Assembly: GCF_010365055.1 (NCBI RefSeq)
Contig: NZ_JAAFHA010000019.1
Span: 1 to 53,069 of the forward strand
From: Rhodoferax sp.
Lineage (GTDB): Bacteria > Pseudomonadota > Gammaproteobacteria > Burkholderiales > Burkholderiaceae_C
Reading direction: 5' to 3'
Length of the DNA: 53,069 nucleotides
The notes under the pieces are model-generated. The model was not told the origin of the DNA. It saw nothing but the letters and a program-made list of their open reading frames with translations, and did no database searches. Position 1 is the first letter of the stretch; every line of letters begins with the position of its first letter. Positions 8,477 through 16,446 of this stretch are shown one piece after another. The translations under genes were made by a program, and so were the position numbers.

Positions 8477-9451
8477 ATGACTATTCGCAGAAACCTTCTC
8501 GCCGCCGCAGTGGCACTTTGCACAGGCTTGCCGGCAGTCCATGCGGCTGATGCCACCGCCTGGCCGACCAAACCAGTGCAGGTGATCGTGCCCGCCGGTG
8601 CCGGCGGCGACACCGACTTCAATGCGCGCCAAATGGCGCGTTTCTTCGAGAAAATCGCTGGCAAACCGATGGTGGTGACCAACGTCAATGGCGGTGGCGG
8701 CACGATTGCCATGGCCCAGGTCCAGGGCGCGGCACCGGATGGAAACACGATGTTTTTCGGCCATACCGGCATGCTGATAGTCAACGAGGTCTCTGGCCTG
8801 ATCGACTACAAGTTCGACGCGAAGCTGGACATCGCTTGCATTCCGGCCATTGACAAAGGCGTTGTATTCATCGGTAGCAAGAAATCCGGCTTCAAGAATG
8901 TGCAAGATGTCGTGACCAAGGCCAAGGCCGCGCCAAGCACCGTGATCTACGGCACCGAGATGGGCGGCTTTTCACATCTGCAAGGCCTGATGTTCGCCAA
9001 GCAGGCGGGCGTGCAGTTGAAATTTGTTGATGTTGGCTCGGCCTCTGACAAGATCACCTCGCTGCTGGGTGGGCGCATCGACCTAGCATCAATCTCTTTC
9101 GGCCCGGTCAAAGACTACGCCACCACCGGCGACATGGCCATGGTGGCCCAATTCAGCAAGGACGCCAATCCCCTGCTCGGCAATATCAACACGTTCACCC
9201 AGCAAGGCCTGGCCTTCGACATGGAGAAGCCTTACATCATCGCCTTCCCGAAGGGCACCGACCCGGCCATCATCAAAAAGATGGCTGACGTGATGCAGCA
9301 GATCACCAAAGACCCGGCCTATGCCAAGGCGCTGGAAGACGGCTTCAAACAACCCGTGTCGTTCATGCACACCAAGGACGCCACCGTCCACCTGAACAAG
9401 GTGCGTGACGACCTCATGCAATACAAAGACTTGCTGCGCCAGAAGAAATAA
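8477..9451 (+). CDS. Tripartite tricarboxylate transporter binding protein (TctC/Bug family)
   Basis: 324 residues with a signal peptide (MTIRRNLLAAAVALCTGLPAVHA, so cleavage is near residue 23). The mature start WPTKPVQVIVPAGAGGDTDFNARQMARFF is the usual Bug/TctC opening. The two binding loops (GAGGDTD; VVTNVNGGGGTIAMAQVQGAAPDG) contact a carboxylate ligand in known structures. The family is greatly expanded in Bordetella and the Comamonadaceae. It is followed by tctB- and tctA-type genes, so this is a complete transporter, and the position before three dehydratase and aldolase genes suggests aldarate import. A strong RBS (AAGGAG) precedes the ATG. Its leader and signal-coding bases copy those of the TRAP binding protein. 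Confidence 0.93.
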   Translation: MTIRRNLLAAAVALCTGLPAVHAADATAWPTKPVQVIVPAGAGGDTDFNARQMARFFEKIAGKPMVVTNVNGGGGTIAMAQVQGAAPDGNTMFFGHTGMLIVNEVSGLIDYKFDAKLDIACIPAIDKGVVFIGSKKSGFKNVQDVVTKAKAAPSTVIYGTEMGGFSHLQGLMFAKQAGVQLKFVDVGSASDKITSLLGGRIDLASISFGPVKDYATTGDMAMVAQFSKDANPLLGNINTFTQQGLAFDMEKPYIIAFPKGTDPAIIKKMADVMQQITKDPAYAKALEDGFKQPVSFMHTKDATVHLNKVRDDLMQYKDLLRQKK

Positions 9452-9466
9452 GCTGCTGGACAAACT

Positions 9467-9498
9467 CGCAGTCACAGGCAATCTGCCTGCTGACTGCG
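9467..9498 (+). promoter_or_regulatory. Long intercistronic hairpin between tctC- and tctB-type genes
   Basis: CGCAGTCACAGGCA pairs with TGCCTG-C-TGACTGCG around an ATC loop: a 14-bp stem with a single bulged C, 15 bases after the tctC stop. No U-tract follows. It parallels the hairpin at 6497-6513 in the TRAP operon and plausibly stabilises the binding-protein message or limits read-through into the membrane subunits. Confidence 0.6.
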
Positions 9499-9526
9499 CC
9501 TGACCTTGGATAGACCGGAGACCGAG

Positions 9527-10006
9527 ATGGCAGACAAAAAACGAATGGAATTTTTTCTGGGGCTGATCATGCTCTTTGTGGGGCTGGCTTACCTGTGGGC
9601 CACCACGGCTATCCCGCGCAAGGACAGCATTGATGCCTCTTTTGTGCCCTATGTGCTGGGTTCGATTTGCAGCGTGCTGGGTGTGCTGCAACTGCTGGCT
9701 GCCGCCAAACTGGAGGCCAGATCAGGTTCTAACGACAACGCGGAAAAAGTGGATTACGCCACGGTGGCGAAGACGGTCGCGTTGATTGTGGGCTATGTGG
9801 CTTTGCTGAGCAGCGTGGGCTTTCCGATCATGACCGTGGTCTATCTGATGGCACAGCTGTATGTGCTCACCCCGGCCGACCAAAAACCGCGCTGGGTGCT
9901 GTATGCCACAGTGGCGGTGGTCGCTGCGGCAGGGATTTACCTGTTGTTTCGCAACGCCTTTGATTTGATGCTGCCCCTGGGCTGGCTGGACTTTGCAAGC
10001 GAATAG
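9527..10006 (+). CDS. Tripartite tricarboxylate transporter small permease (TctB family)
   Basis: 159 residues from the ATG at 9527, which has a GGAG box at good spacing; a TTG further upstream (9506) lacks one. There are four hydrophobic segments, at about residues 8-28, 42-62, 82-112 and 122-150, with a short charged loop (EARSGSNDNAEKVDY) between the second and third. This is the TctB layout. It is the small membrane subunit of the transporter and lies 12 bp before tctA. Sequence conservation in this family is low, so the call rests on topology and on gene order. Confidence 0.9.
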   Translation: MADKKRMEFFLGLIMLFVGLAYLWATTAIPRKDSIDASFVPYVLGSICSVLGVLQLLAAAKLEARSGSNDNAEKVDYATVAKTVALIVGYVALLSSVGFPIMTVVYLMAQLYVLTPADQKPRWVLYATVAVVAAAGIYLLFRNAFDLMLPLGWLDFASE

Positions 10007-10018
10007 CCGGGGCACACC

Positions 10019-11527
10019 ATGCTTGACCTGTTTCAACAAGGCTTTGAGGCCGTCTTCACGCTCCAGATTCTGGGGCTGTTGTTCTTCGGAACGGTGGTCG
10101 GCATCATCTTTGGTGCCATCCCGGGGCTGACGGCCACCATGGCGGTGGCGCTGTTTCTGCCCATTACGTACAGCCTGGGTGCGGCAGCGGGCATTTCGCT
10201 GCTGGTGGCGCTGTTCATTGGCGGCACCTCGGGCGGGTTGATTTCAGCCATTCTGCTCAAGATTCCGGGCACACCCGCGTCGGTGGCAACTACCTGGGAT
10301 GGCGGCCCGATGATGGAGCGCGGCGAGGGCGCCAAAGCGCTGGGCGTGGGTGTGGTGTTCTCGTTTCTGGGCACCATCATCGGTGTGGCGGCACTGGTGT
10401 TCATTGCGCCCACGCTGGCCAAACTGGCGCTGAGTTTTGGGCCTCATGAGTACTTTGGCATCGCCATCTTTTCGCTCACCTTGATCGCGTCGCTGTCGGG
10501 TGGCTCCATGGTCAAGGGTATTTTTGCGGGCGTGATTGGCTTCATGTTTGCCACCGTGGGCATTGCGCCGGTAGATGCCATTCCACGCTTTACCTTCGGT
10601 CAGGTGCAGCTCAACGGCGGTTTTGAGATTTTGACGGTATTGATTGGTGTGTTTGCTATTGCCGAGGTCATCAAGGTGGCCGAGGACGTCAAGCACGAGA
10701 AAAAAGCCGCCATCCAGCAGGTGAGCATGAAGCAGATCAAAGGCTTTGGTTTCTCGGTGGCCGAATTTTTTGGCCAGGGCTGGAACCTGATCCGCTCTTC
10801 GCTGATCGGCATTGCCATTGGCATCCTGCCTGGTATTGGTGCGGGCACGTCCAACATCCTGTCGTACGTCGCGGCCAAAAAGCAGTCCAAAACCCCGGAG
10901 AAATTTGGCAAGGGCATCATGGACGGCGTGGTGGCGTCTGAGACGGCTAACAACGCCGGTATTGGCGGCGCCATGATTCCGCTGCTGACTCTGGGCATCC
11001 CGGGCGACGCGGTCACAGCCATGCTGCTCGGCGGCTTCATGATCCACGGCATCCAGCCGGGCCCGCTGCTGTTTGTGTCGCAGGGCGCGCTGGTGTACAC
11101 CATCTTTGCGGCGCTGCTGCTGTCCTCAGTGATGATGCTGGTGTGCGAGTTCTACGGCATGCGCATCTTCGTCAGACTGCTAGGGGTGCCCAAAAACGTG
11201 CTGCTGCCGGTGATTCTTGTGCTGTGTGTGGTGGGTGCGTTCGGGCTGGGTAGCCGGGTGTTTGACATCTGGACCATCCTGATCTTTGGCTTGGTGGGCT
11301 ACGGCTTTGTGAAGTTTGGCGTGCCGCAGGCGCCGTTCATCATCGGCTTTATTCTGGGCCCCATGGCCGAGACCAACCTGCGCCGCGGCCTGATGTTGTC
11401 AGACAACAAATTCATGGACTTCCTGACCCAGCCCATCTCTGGCACGTTCATTGGTCTGGCCATCGCGTCGGTGGTCTGGCACGTTGTTCAGGCGCTTCGT
11501 CACAAGGCGACGCTCCCTACGGACTGA
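10019..11527 (+). CDS. Tripartite tricarboxylate transporter large permease (TctA family)
   Basis: 502 residues with about twelve membrane segments. Signatures are the N-terminal FGAIPGLTATMAVALFLPITYSL loop, GTSGGLISAILLKIPGTPASVATTWDG, and the second conserved loop ASETANNAGIGGAMIPLLTLGIPGDAVTAMLLGGFMIHGIQPGP. It forms the translocation path for the ligand delivered by the TctC-type protein, using a cation gradient. A copy of the 13-bp palindrome found in the divergent gntR-udh promoter lies within its 3' coding part (11395-11407, coding for part of MLSDNK). The substrate is unknown; the neighbours suggest an aldarate. Confidence 0.95.
   Translation: MLDLFQQGFEAVFTLQILGLLFFGTVVGIIFGAIPGLTATMAVALFLPITYSLGAAAGISLLVALFIGGTSGGLISAILLKIPGTPASVATTWDGGPMMERGEGAKALGVGVVFSFLGTIIGVAALVFIAPTLAKLALSFGPHEYFGIAIFSLTLIASLSGGSMVKGIFAGVIGFMFATVGIAPVDAIPRFTFGQVQLNGGFEILTVLIGVFAIAEVIKVAEDVKHEKKAAIQQVSMKQIKGFGFSVAEFFGQGWNLIRSSLIGIAIGILPGIGAGTSNILSYVAAKKQSKTPEKFGKGIMDGVVASETANNAGIGGAMIPLLTLGIPGDAVTAMLLGGFMIHGIQPGPLLFVSQGALVYTIFAALLLSSVMMLVCEFYGMRIFVRLLGVPKNVLLPVILVLCVVGAFGLGSRVFDIWTILIFGLVGYGFVKFGVPQAPFIIGFILGPMAETNLRRGLMLSDNKFMDFLTQPISGTFIGLAIASVVWHVVQALRHKATLPTD
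11395..11407. promoter_or_regulatory. Second exact copy of the GTTGTCAGACAAC palindrome, inside tctA
   Basis: Identical in all 13 bases to the site at 3605-3617. It is inside the tctA-type coding sequence, 182 bp before the next gene (the second enolase-type dehydratase). It could be an internal operator or roadblock for the GntR-type regulator, controlling the dehydratase-aldolase half of the cluster. Chance recurrence of a specific 13-mer in 53 kb is improbable but not excluded. Confidence 0.45.
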
Positions 11528-11588
11528 ACCCAAGGCAAACACGCTCGGTCGCACCGCCCCCTCCGTACCAAACCACGCTTCCATCATC

Positions 11589-12854
11589 ATGAAAATCACC
11601 GCTGTCCGTGTCACCCCGATTGCCATCAAAGACCCTGCCCTGCTCAACGCGGCGGGCGTGCACGAGCCGTTTGGCCTGCGCTCCATCATCGAGGTGGTCG
11701 GTGCCAACGGTCTCGTGGGTCTAAGCGAAACCTATGGCGACGCGCCGGTGCTGGACTTACTGACCCGGACCGGGCCCAGTCTGGTGGGTTTGTCGGCCTT
11801 TGATGTGCACGGCATGCTGGCTCGCGTGGCCGCGCATGCACCCAAGATCGCCACCGGTCATGTCGAGATGGAACTGGCCCCCGGCTCGCTCGCCAGCAAC
11901 CTGGTGACCAGCGCCTATTCGGCTTTTGAAGTGGCCTTCATGGATTTGCAGGCGCGCACCATTGGCATTCCCCTGGTGCAGTTGCTGGGCGGCGCGGTGC
12001 GCAACAAGGTGCCGTATTCAGCCTACCTGTTTTACAAGTGGGACGCGTCGGTGGATCCCGAGTACGCGCCCGACCCATATGGTGAAGCGGTGAACGCCCA
12101 GCAGATCGTCAAGCAGGCGCACCAGATGATTGACCAGTATGGCTTTGAGAGCATCAAACTCAAGGCCGGTGTGTTTGACCCCGAAAAGGAAGCCGATGCC
12201 GTACTGGCCCTCAAAGCCGTCTTCCCCAATCACCAACTGCGCATTGACCCCAACAGCAATTGGTCCATGGCGACCAGCCTGCGCATTGCGAAAAAACTTG
12301 ACGGGTGCCTGGAGTATTACGAAGACCCGACCCCCACGTTGGAAGGAATGGCCGAACTGCACAAGGCCACCGGCCTGCCGCTGGCCAGCAACATGGTGGT
12401 GACCAACTGGGCTGAACTCAAGCGCAGCATTGAGCTCAATTCTGTGCAGATTCTCCTCTCCGACCACCACTTTTGGGGCGGCCTGCGCGCCACCCAGGCG
12501 CTGGCACGCACCTGCCAGACCTTTGGCCTGGGCCTGTCGATGCACTCCAACTCGCACCTGGGCATCAGCCTGATGGCGATGACGCATCTGGCCGCATCCG
12601 TGCATCACCTGAGCTATGCGTGCGATACCCATTACCCATGGCAGAGCGACGAAATTTTGCAGGGCGGCCGGGTGCCCATCACGGGCGGCTGCGTGCACCT
12701 GACCGACAAGCCGGGTTTGGGTGTCGAACTGGACCAGGACAAGCTGGCCGAGCTCCATGCGGCCTACAACGTGTGTCGCATTCGCACCCGCAACGACGTG
12801 GTGCAAATGCAGCGCTTTCGGCCGGACTGGAAACAGATCAAACCCCGCTTCTAA
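11589..12854 (+). CDS. Second glucarate-dehydratase-like enolase-superfamily dehydratase
   Basis: 421 residues from the ATG at 11589; the open frame extends upstream into tctA only because no stop intervenes. It is clearly related to gudD of this window but divergent. It keeps the catalytic set: IKLKAGVFDP (KxK lysine), RIDPNSNW and YYEDP metal ligands, ASNMVVTNW, SDHHFW and SMHSNSHLGIS. Intact catalytic residues argue for a working acid-sugar dehydratase, perhaps for another aldarate diastereomer or pentarate, rather than the weakly active E. coli GudX type. It is 3 bp before garD and probably in the same message. Substrate not predictable from sequence. Confidence 0.88.
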   Translation: MKITAVRVTPIAIKDPALLNAAGVHEPFGLRSIIEVVGANGLVGLSETYGDAPVLDLLTRTGPSLVGLSAFDVHGMLARVAAHAPKIATGHVEMELAPGSLASNLVTSAYSAFEVAFMDLQARTIGIPLVQLLGGAVRNKVPYSAYLFYKWDASVDPEYAPDPYGEAVNAQQIVKQAHQMIDQYGFESIKLKAGVFDPEKEADAVLALKAVFPNHQLRIDPNSNWSMATSLRIAKKLDGCLEYYEDPTPTLEGMAELHKATGLPLASNMVVTNWAELKRSIELNSVQILLSDHHFWGGLRATQALARTCQTFGLGLSMHSNSHLGISLMAMTHLAASVHHLSYACDTHYPWQSDEILQGGRVPITGGCVHLTDKPGLGVELDQDKLAELHAAYNVCRIRTRNDVVQMQRFRPDWKQIKPRF

Positions 12855-12857
12855 GCC

Positions 12858-14495
12858 ATGAGTACCACTCCACTTTTTATTCAGATGCACCCTGCTGACA
12901 ACGTCGCCATCGTCGTCAACGACGGTGGCTTGCCCGCCGGGGCCACTTTTGCCAACGGTCTGACGCTCACGCAAGCGGTGCCCCAGGGCCACAAGGTGGC
13001 ACTGGTCGGTTTACCCCAGGGCAGCGCCGTGCGCCGCTACAACGTCACCATTGGCACCACGCTCAAAGACCTGGCTGCGGGCAGTTGGGTGAATGAACTG
13101 GTGTTGCAGATGCCACCGGCGCGCTCACTCGATGCCCTGCCGCTGGCAACTCGCGCCGCGCCGTCTCTAGCAGCCTTGGATGGCTACACCTTTGAGGGCT
13201 ACCGCAATGCGGATGGCTCGGTCGGCACGCGCAACATCCTGGCCATCACGACCACGGTGCAATGTGTCTCGGGCGTAGTTGAATTTGCGGTGAAGCGCAT
13301 CAAGGCCGAGCTGTTGCCCCAGTACCCGAACGTGGACGATGTGGTGGGGCTGGAGCACAGCTATGGCTGCGGCGTCGCGATCGACGCGCCCGATGCGATC
13401 ATCCCGATTCGCACGCTGCGCAACATCAGTTTGAACCCCAATTTTGGCGGTGAGCTGATGGTGGTCAGCCTGGGCTGCGAGAAGCTGCAACCGGAACGGT
13501 TGTTGCCACCCGGTAGTTTTGCTCTACAAAATATAGCTGCCAAGGCAATAAATACGGGGGCTACAGCCCGGTTTGATTCAAATTTTGGCGAAAATCCAGG
13601 CGCGCACGCCAGGGATGAGCAGTTGGACGTGGTCTGCCTGCAGTCCGACCACCATGTCGGCTTCATGTCGATGATCGACTCCATCATGCAAAGCGCTGAA
13701 AAGCACCTGGCGCGCCTCAACGCCAGACAGCGCGAGACCGTGCCCGCCAGCGCCCTGGTGGTGGGCGTGCAGTGCGGCGGCAGCGATGCGTTCTCGGGCG
13801 TCACGGCCAACCCGGCCGTGGGTTTTTGCACCGATTTGCTGGTGCGCGCCGGCGCCACCGTGATGTTCTCCGAAGTCACCGAAGTGCGTGACGGCATTGA
13901 CCAGCTCACCGCCCGCGCCAGCACGCCCGAAGTGGCGCAGGCGATGATCCGCGAGATGGCCTGGTACGACGCTTACCTTGCCAAAGGCAGTGCCGACCGC
14001 AGCGCCAACACCACGCCAGGCAACAAGAAGGGGGGCCTCTCCAACATTGTTGAAAAAGCCATGGGCTCGATCGTCAAATCCGGCAGCGCGGCCATTTCCG
14101 GCGTGCTGTCGCCCGGTGAAAGCCTTAAGCAAAACGGCATCAGCAACGGCCTGGTGTACGCCGCCACCCCGGCCAGCGACTTCATTTGCGGCACGCTGCA
14201 ACTGGCCGCCGGCATGAACCTGCATGTGTTCACCACCGGGCGCGGCACACCCTACGGCCTGGCCGAATGCCCGGTGATCAAGGTCGCCACGCGCAGTGAT
14301 CTGGCGCGGCGCTGGCATGACCTGATGGACGTGAACGCCGGGCGCATTGCCGAGGGCAGCGCCAGCATTGAGGACGTGGGCTGGGAGCTGTTTCACCTGC
14401 TGCTCGAAGTCGCCAGCGGACGCAAGAAAACCTGGGCCGAGCACTGGCAACTGCACAACGCGCTGGTGCTGTTCAACCCGGCCCCGATCACCTGA
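12858..14495 (+). CDS. garD: Galactarate dehydratase (UxaA family)
   Basis: 545 residues and strongly similar to E. coli GarD along its length: [117 protein letters not shown] and [10 protein letters not shown]. It dehydrates galactarate to 5-keto-4-deoxy-D-glucarate with a metal cofactor. Between ERLL and [10 protein letters not shown] it is about 26 residues longer than the E. coli protein, and this is where repeat copy 2 (13529-13587) is translated. The gene lies 3 bp after the second dehydratase and before garL. Confidence 0.96.
   Translation: MSTTPLFIQMHPADNVAIVVNDGGLPAGATFANGLTLTQAVPQGHKVALVGLPQGSAVRRYNVTIGTTLKDLAAGSWVNELVLQMPPARSLDALPLATRAAPSLAALDGYTFEGYRNADGSVGTRNILAITTTVQCVSGVVEFAVKRIKAELLPQYPNVDDVVGLEHSYGCGVAIDAPDAIIPIRTLRNISLNPNFGGELMVVSLGCEKLQPERLLPPGSFALQNIAAKAINTGATARFDSNFGENPGAHARDEQLDVVCLQSDHHVGFMSMIDSIMQSAEKHLARLNARQRETVPASALVVGVQCGGSDAFSGVTANPAVGFCTDLLVRAGATVMFSEVTEVRDGIDQLTARASTPEVAQAMIREMAWYDAYLAKGSADRSANTTPGNKKGGLSNIVEKAMGSIVKSGSAAISGVLSPGESLKQNGISNGLVYAATPASDFICGTLQLAAGMNLHVFTTGRGTPYGLAECPVIKVATRSDLARRWHDLMDVNAGRIAEGSASIEDVGWELFHLLLEVASGRKKTWAEHWQLHNALVLFNPAPIT
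13529..13587 (+). repeat. Interspersed repeat copy 2, inserted in frame in garD
   Basis: Reads ATATAGCT, 20 bases, GGCTACAGCCC, then TTTGATTCAAATTTT. It supplies residues ~224-243 of GarD (around [20 protein letters not shown]), in a segment absent from E. coli GarD. The AT-rich composition differs from the GC-rich flanks. Confidence 0.75.
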
Positions 14496-14571
14496 ACGCC
14501 TTGCATCCCCATTTTGTTGCGCTGCCCCTGCGACAGCTGCTTTTGTCCCAACCAACCCAACGACTACTGCC

Positions 14572-15354
14572 ATGACACCAGCCACTCCCTACCAAGCCTT
14601 CCCCAACAGCTTCAAGCGCGACCTGCTGGCGGGCAAAAAACTCATCGGCTGCTGGTCATCGCTGGCCAACGCCATCACCACCGAGGTGCTGGGCGTGGCC
14701 GGTTTTGACTGGATCCTGCTCGACGGCGAACATTCCCCCAACGACATGGGCACTTACATCCCGCAGCTGATGGCGCTCAAGGACAGCGCCAGTGCGCCGG
14801 TGGTGCGGCCTTCCAGCAACAACCCGGTCGAGATCAAGCGCCTGCTCGATGCCGGCTTCTATAACTTTCTGGTGCCCTTTGTCGAGAGCGTGGCCGAAGC
14901 CCGCAGCGCCGTGGCCGCCACGCGCTACCCGCCCCAGGGCATGCGCGGCGTGTCGGTGTCGCAGCGCAGCAACCGCTACGGTACGGTGGCGGACTACTTC
15001 AAGGGTGCCAACGACAACATGTGCGTGATGGTGCAGATTGAGAGCGCCAAAGGCGTGGCAGCAAGCGCCGACATTGCTGCGCTCGACGGTGTGGACTGCC
15101 TGTTTGTCGGCCCCTCCGACTTGGCCGCCGGCCTGGGGCACCTGGGCAACGCCAGCCACCCCGAGGTGCAGGCGGCGATTGCGGCCGTGTTTGCCGACGC
15201 GAAAGCCGCAGGCAAACCCAGCGGCATCCTGGCGCCGCTAGAGCTTGACGCGCGCAAGTACATCGCCATGGGCGCAACCTTTGTTGCGGTGGGCAGCGAC
15301 CTGGGCGTGTTCCGGACTGGTACGCAGGCCCTGTGCGACAAATACCGGGCTTGA
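14572..15354 (+). CDS. garL: 5-keto-4-deoxy-D-glucarate aldolase (HpcH/HpaI family)
   Basis: 260 residues from the ATG at 14572; a longer open frame runs back into garD without a start context. Family landmarks are [89 protein letters not shown] with its metal-binding Glu, and [16 protein letters not shown]. This is a class II, metal-dependent aldolase cleaving 5-keto-4-deoxyglucarate to pyruvate and tartronate semialdehyde. It follows both dehydratase types in the run and precedes garR, which reduces its product. Confidence 0.95.
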   Translation: MTPATPYQAFPNSFKRDLLAGKKLIGCWSSLANAITTEVLGVAGFDWILLDGEHSPNDMGTYIPQLMALKDSASAPVVRPSSNNPVEIKRLLDAGFYNFLVPFVESVAEARSAVAATRYPPQGMRGVSVSQRSNRYGTVADYFKGANDNMCVMVQIESAKGVAASADIAALDGVDCLFVGPSDLAAGLGHLGNASHPEVQAAIAAVFADAKAAGKPSGILAPLELDARKYIAMGATFVAVGSDLGVFRTGTQALCDKYRA

Positions 15355-15411
15355 TGCCCTGCCCATCAAAACTGATTTTCTGGATCTTTCAACACCAACT
15401 GGAGTATTTCA

Positions 15412-16302
15412 ATGAGCAAACTAGGATTTATCGGCCTCGGGATCATGGGCAATCCAATGGCCGCACATTTGGTCAAAGCGGGCCACGAGGTGTTTTTGAC
15501 CACGCTGGGCCTGGTGTCCAAAGAGCTGACCGATGCGGGCGGCGTAGACTGCGTTTCTTCCCAAGAGGTCACCCAACGCGCCGACATCATCTTCTTGATG
15601 CTGCCCGACACCCCGGACGTGGCCAAGGTGCTGTTTGGCGACAACGGTGTCGCCAGTGGTTTGAGCGCGGGCAAAACCGTGGTGGACATGAGTTCGATCT
15701 CGCCGATGGACACCAAGGTGTTCGCGCAAAGAATCAACGCGCTGGGTTGCGATTACCTGGATGCACCCGTGTCCGGCGGTGAGGTGGGCGCCAAGGCCGC
15801 CAGCCTGACCATCATGGTGGGCGGCCCGCAGGCGGCGTTTGATCTGGTGAAACCCCTGTTCGAGCTGATGGGGAAAAACATCACCTTGGTGGGTGGCAAC
15901 GGCGACGGCCAGACCTGCAAGGTGGCCAATCAGATCATCGTCGCGTTGAACATTGCGGCCGTAGGCGAGGCCTTGCTGTTTGCCAGCAAGGCCGGGGCCG
16001 ACCCAGCCAAGGTGCGCCAGGCGCTGATGGGCGGTTTTGCGTCCAGCCGCATTCTGGAAGTGCATGGCGAGCGCATGATCAAGCGCACCTTTGACCCCGG
16101 TTTTCGCATCAAGCTGCACCAGAAGGACTTGGGGCTGGCGCTGCAAGGCGCGCGTGAGCTTGGCTTGGCATTGCCGCAGACCGCGGGTGCGGCGCAGTTG
16201 ATGCAGGTCTGCGCGGCCAATGGCATGGCGGATCTGGACCATTCGGCGCTGGTCAAGGCGCTGGAATTGATGGGTAACCATGAGGTTGCGAGCCCCAAGT
16301 AA
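15412..16302 (+). CDS. garR: Tartronate semialdehyde (2-hydroxy-3-oxopropionate) reductase
   Basis: 296 residues of the beta-hydroxyacid dehydrogenase family. The N-terminal dinucleotide fold reads LGFIGLGIMGNPMAAHLVKAGH. The substrate-binding DAPVSGGEVGAKAASLTIMVGG and the catalytic Lys in GQTCKVANQIIVALN follow, then a helical dimerisation domain with HQKDLGLAL. It reduces tartronate semialdehyde to D-glycerate with NAD(P)H. An RBS (GGAG) precedes the ATG. Position between garL and the glycerate kinase completes the pathway. The name glxR would be equally fitting. Confidence 0.94.
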   Translation: MSKLGFIGLGIMGNPMAAHLVKAGHEVFLTTLGLVSKELTDAGGVDCVSSQEVTQRADIIFLMLPDTPDVAKVLFGDNGVASGLSAGKTVVDMSSISPMDTKVFAQRINALGCDYLDAPVSGGEVGAKAASLTIMVGGPQAAFDLVKPLFELMGKNITLVGGNGDGQTCKVANQIIVALNIAAVGEALLFASKAGADPAKVRQALMGGFASSRILEVHGERMIKRTFDPGFRIKLHQKDLGLALQGARELGLALPQTAGAAQLMQVCAANGMADLDHSALVKALELMGNHEVASPK

Positions 16303-16311
16303 GGATCATTC

Positions 16312-16370
16312 AAAATTCATAGCTAGAGGCGCTTGCTGCAAAGGGGCTGGAGGCCAATTTGATGCATAAA
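16312..16370 (+). repeat. Interspersed repeat copy 3, intergenic between garR and glycerate kinase
   Basis: Starts 10 bases after the garR stop: TTCATAGCT, 20 bases, GGCTGGAGGCCAATTTGATGC. The spacer carries GC at the usual place. No other function is visible in this 144-bp gap. Confidence 0.7.
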
Positions 16371-16446
16371 TACCCGCTGTGCCGGGTGCAGCCTGGCGGC
16401 CAAGGCAACCTGTCGATAATCAGGTTCTCATTGATCAGGACCAACC

